This document shows positions 63,709 to 64,000 of a DNA stretch of 64,000 nucleotides, in pieces. Positions within the stretch are counted from its first letter, which is position 1. Every line of letters starts with the position of its first letter. This DNA is from Clostridium_F caseinilyticum. GTDB lineage: Bacteria > Bacillota > Clostridia > Clostridiales > Clostridiaceae. A model generated the notes under the pieces. The model had not been told where the DNA came from and ran no database searches. It worked only from the letters and a program-made list of their open reading frames with translations. The stretch is taken from NCBI RefSeq assembly GCF_046127645.1, contig NZ_CP175919.1. One strand, written 5' to 3'. Both the position numbers and the translations under genes were made by a program.

Positions 63709-64000
63709 AATCGTCCTAGATATGCTAATAATTATGCAAGATATAAATTTATTACAGACTATATTGCTATAAAACACTTAAGCAGTAGCTAAAATTTAAA
63801 ATAATACGAAGCATATTTCAAATAGATCCAATGTGAAATTAAAATATTAATTTAATAATACATTTAAATTTAGTATAGAGATAAAAAAGTATTTAATTTA
63901 TCTTTAAAAGCAAATAATTCAATATATTTATTTATCTTTAAATTACAAATAATGAATTATCCAATAGTTTTCTTCCAAATTAAAATTACTAACTTATAAA

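Noticed and set aside
1..64000. tRNA, rRNA or prophage genes.
   Set aside because: No cloverleaf, rRNA segment, integrase, capsid or terminase pattern was found on either strand.

Overview
The window is a stretch of very A+T-rich Firmicutes chromosome, most consistent with an amino-acid-fermenting Clostridium of the C. sporogenes / proteolytic C. botulinum type. The species is inferred from content (a leucine-reduction Stickland operon, clostridial Nfn transhydrogenase, many A+T-rich palindromic repeats); no rRNA or tRNA gene is present to test it.

Left part (1-16 kb). A minus-strand had operon encodes reductive leucine fermentation: CoA-transferase HadA, dehydratase HadBC, 2-enoyl-CoA reductase AcdB, EtfBA, then a YkvI-like transporter with a long acidic tail, and finally the dehydratase activator HadI. 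It is followed upstream by a flavodoxin/ferredoxin protein whose leader holds eight 42-nt tandem repeats, and by a second plus-strand dehydratase-like system: a double-cubane-like protein plus a large protein in which a dehydratase-like half is fused to an ATPase activator.

Middle part (16-50 kb). There is a soluble chemoreceptor, a two-component system, an IS4-type transposase remnant, a DUF4342 protein, a nitroreductase, a choloylglycine-hydrolase-family enzyme that carries Tyr82, two acetyltransferases, an acid-sugar (threonate/erythronate-type) catabolic set (DeoR regulator, DUF1537 kinase, PdxA2, GntP permease), a CPBP protease, an L,D-transpeptidase, a TetR regulator divergent from two flavoproteins with very clear overlapping promoters, an exported phytase-like phosphatase fused to a GxGYxYP domain, an LPxTG adhesin with a class D-like sortase, NfnAB, and an iron alcohol dehydrogenase with a sigma-54 promoter next to its probable sigma-54 activator.

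Right part (51-63.5 kb). A tightly overlapping nine-gene minus-strand operon is a Pel-type exopolysaccharide locus: a UDP-sugar epimerase fused to a PelD c-di-GMP receptor, PelE-like, a DUF2194 deacetylase in the place of PelA, PelF and PelG, followed by CotH, VTC-domain, DUF4956 and DUF4832 proteins. The coupling of Pel with the CotH/VTC/DUF4956 set, and the epimerase-PelD fusion, make it the most interesting protein system here.

Intergenic DNA holds several families of short palindromic repeats. The best one (called alpha here, five copies of about 265-325 nt) has inverted ends and a core whose hairpins show compensatory base changes between copies; four of the five copies abut the 3' end of a gene in the same relative orientation. 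Starts were revised from the longest ORF for several genes (ykvI-like, etfB, response regulator, nitroreductase, second GNAT, gntP, first flavoprotein, nfnB, DUF4832, DUF4956, DUF2194, pelE) because a good Shine-Dalgarno sequence or stop/start overlap sits just before an inner start codon.
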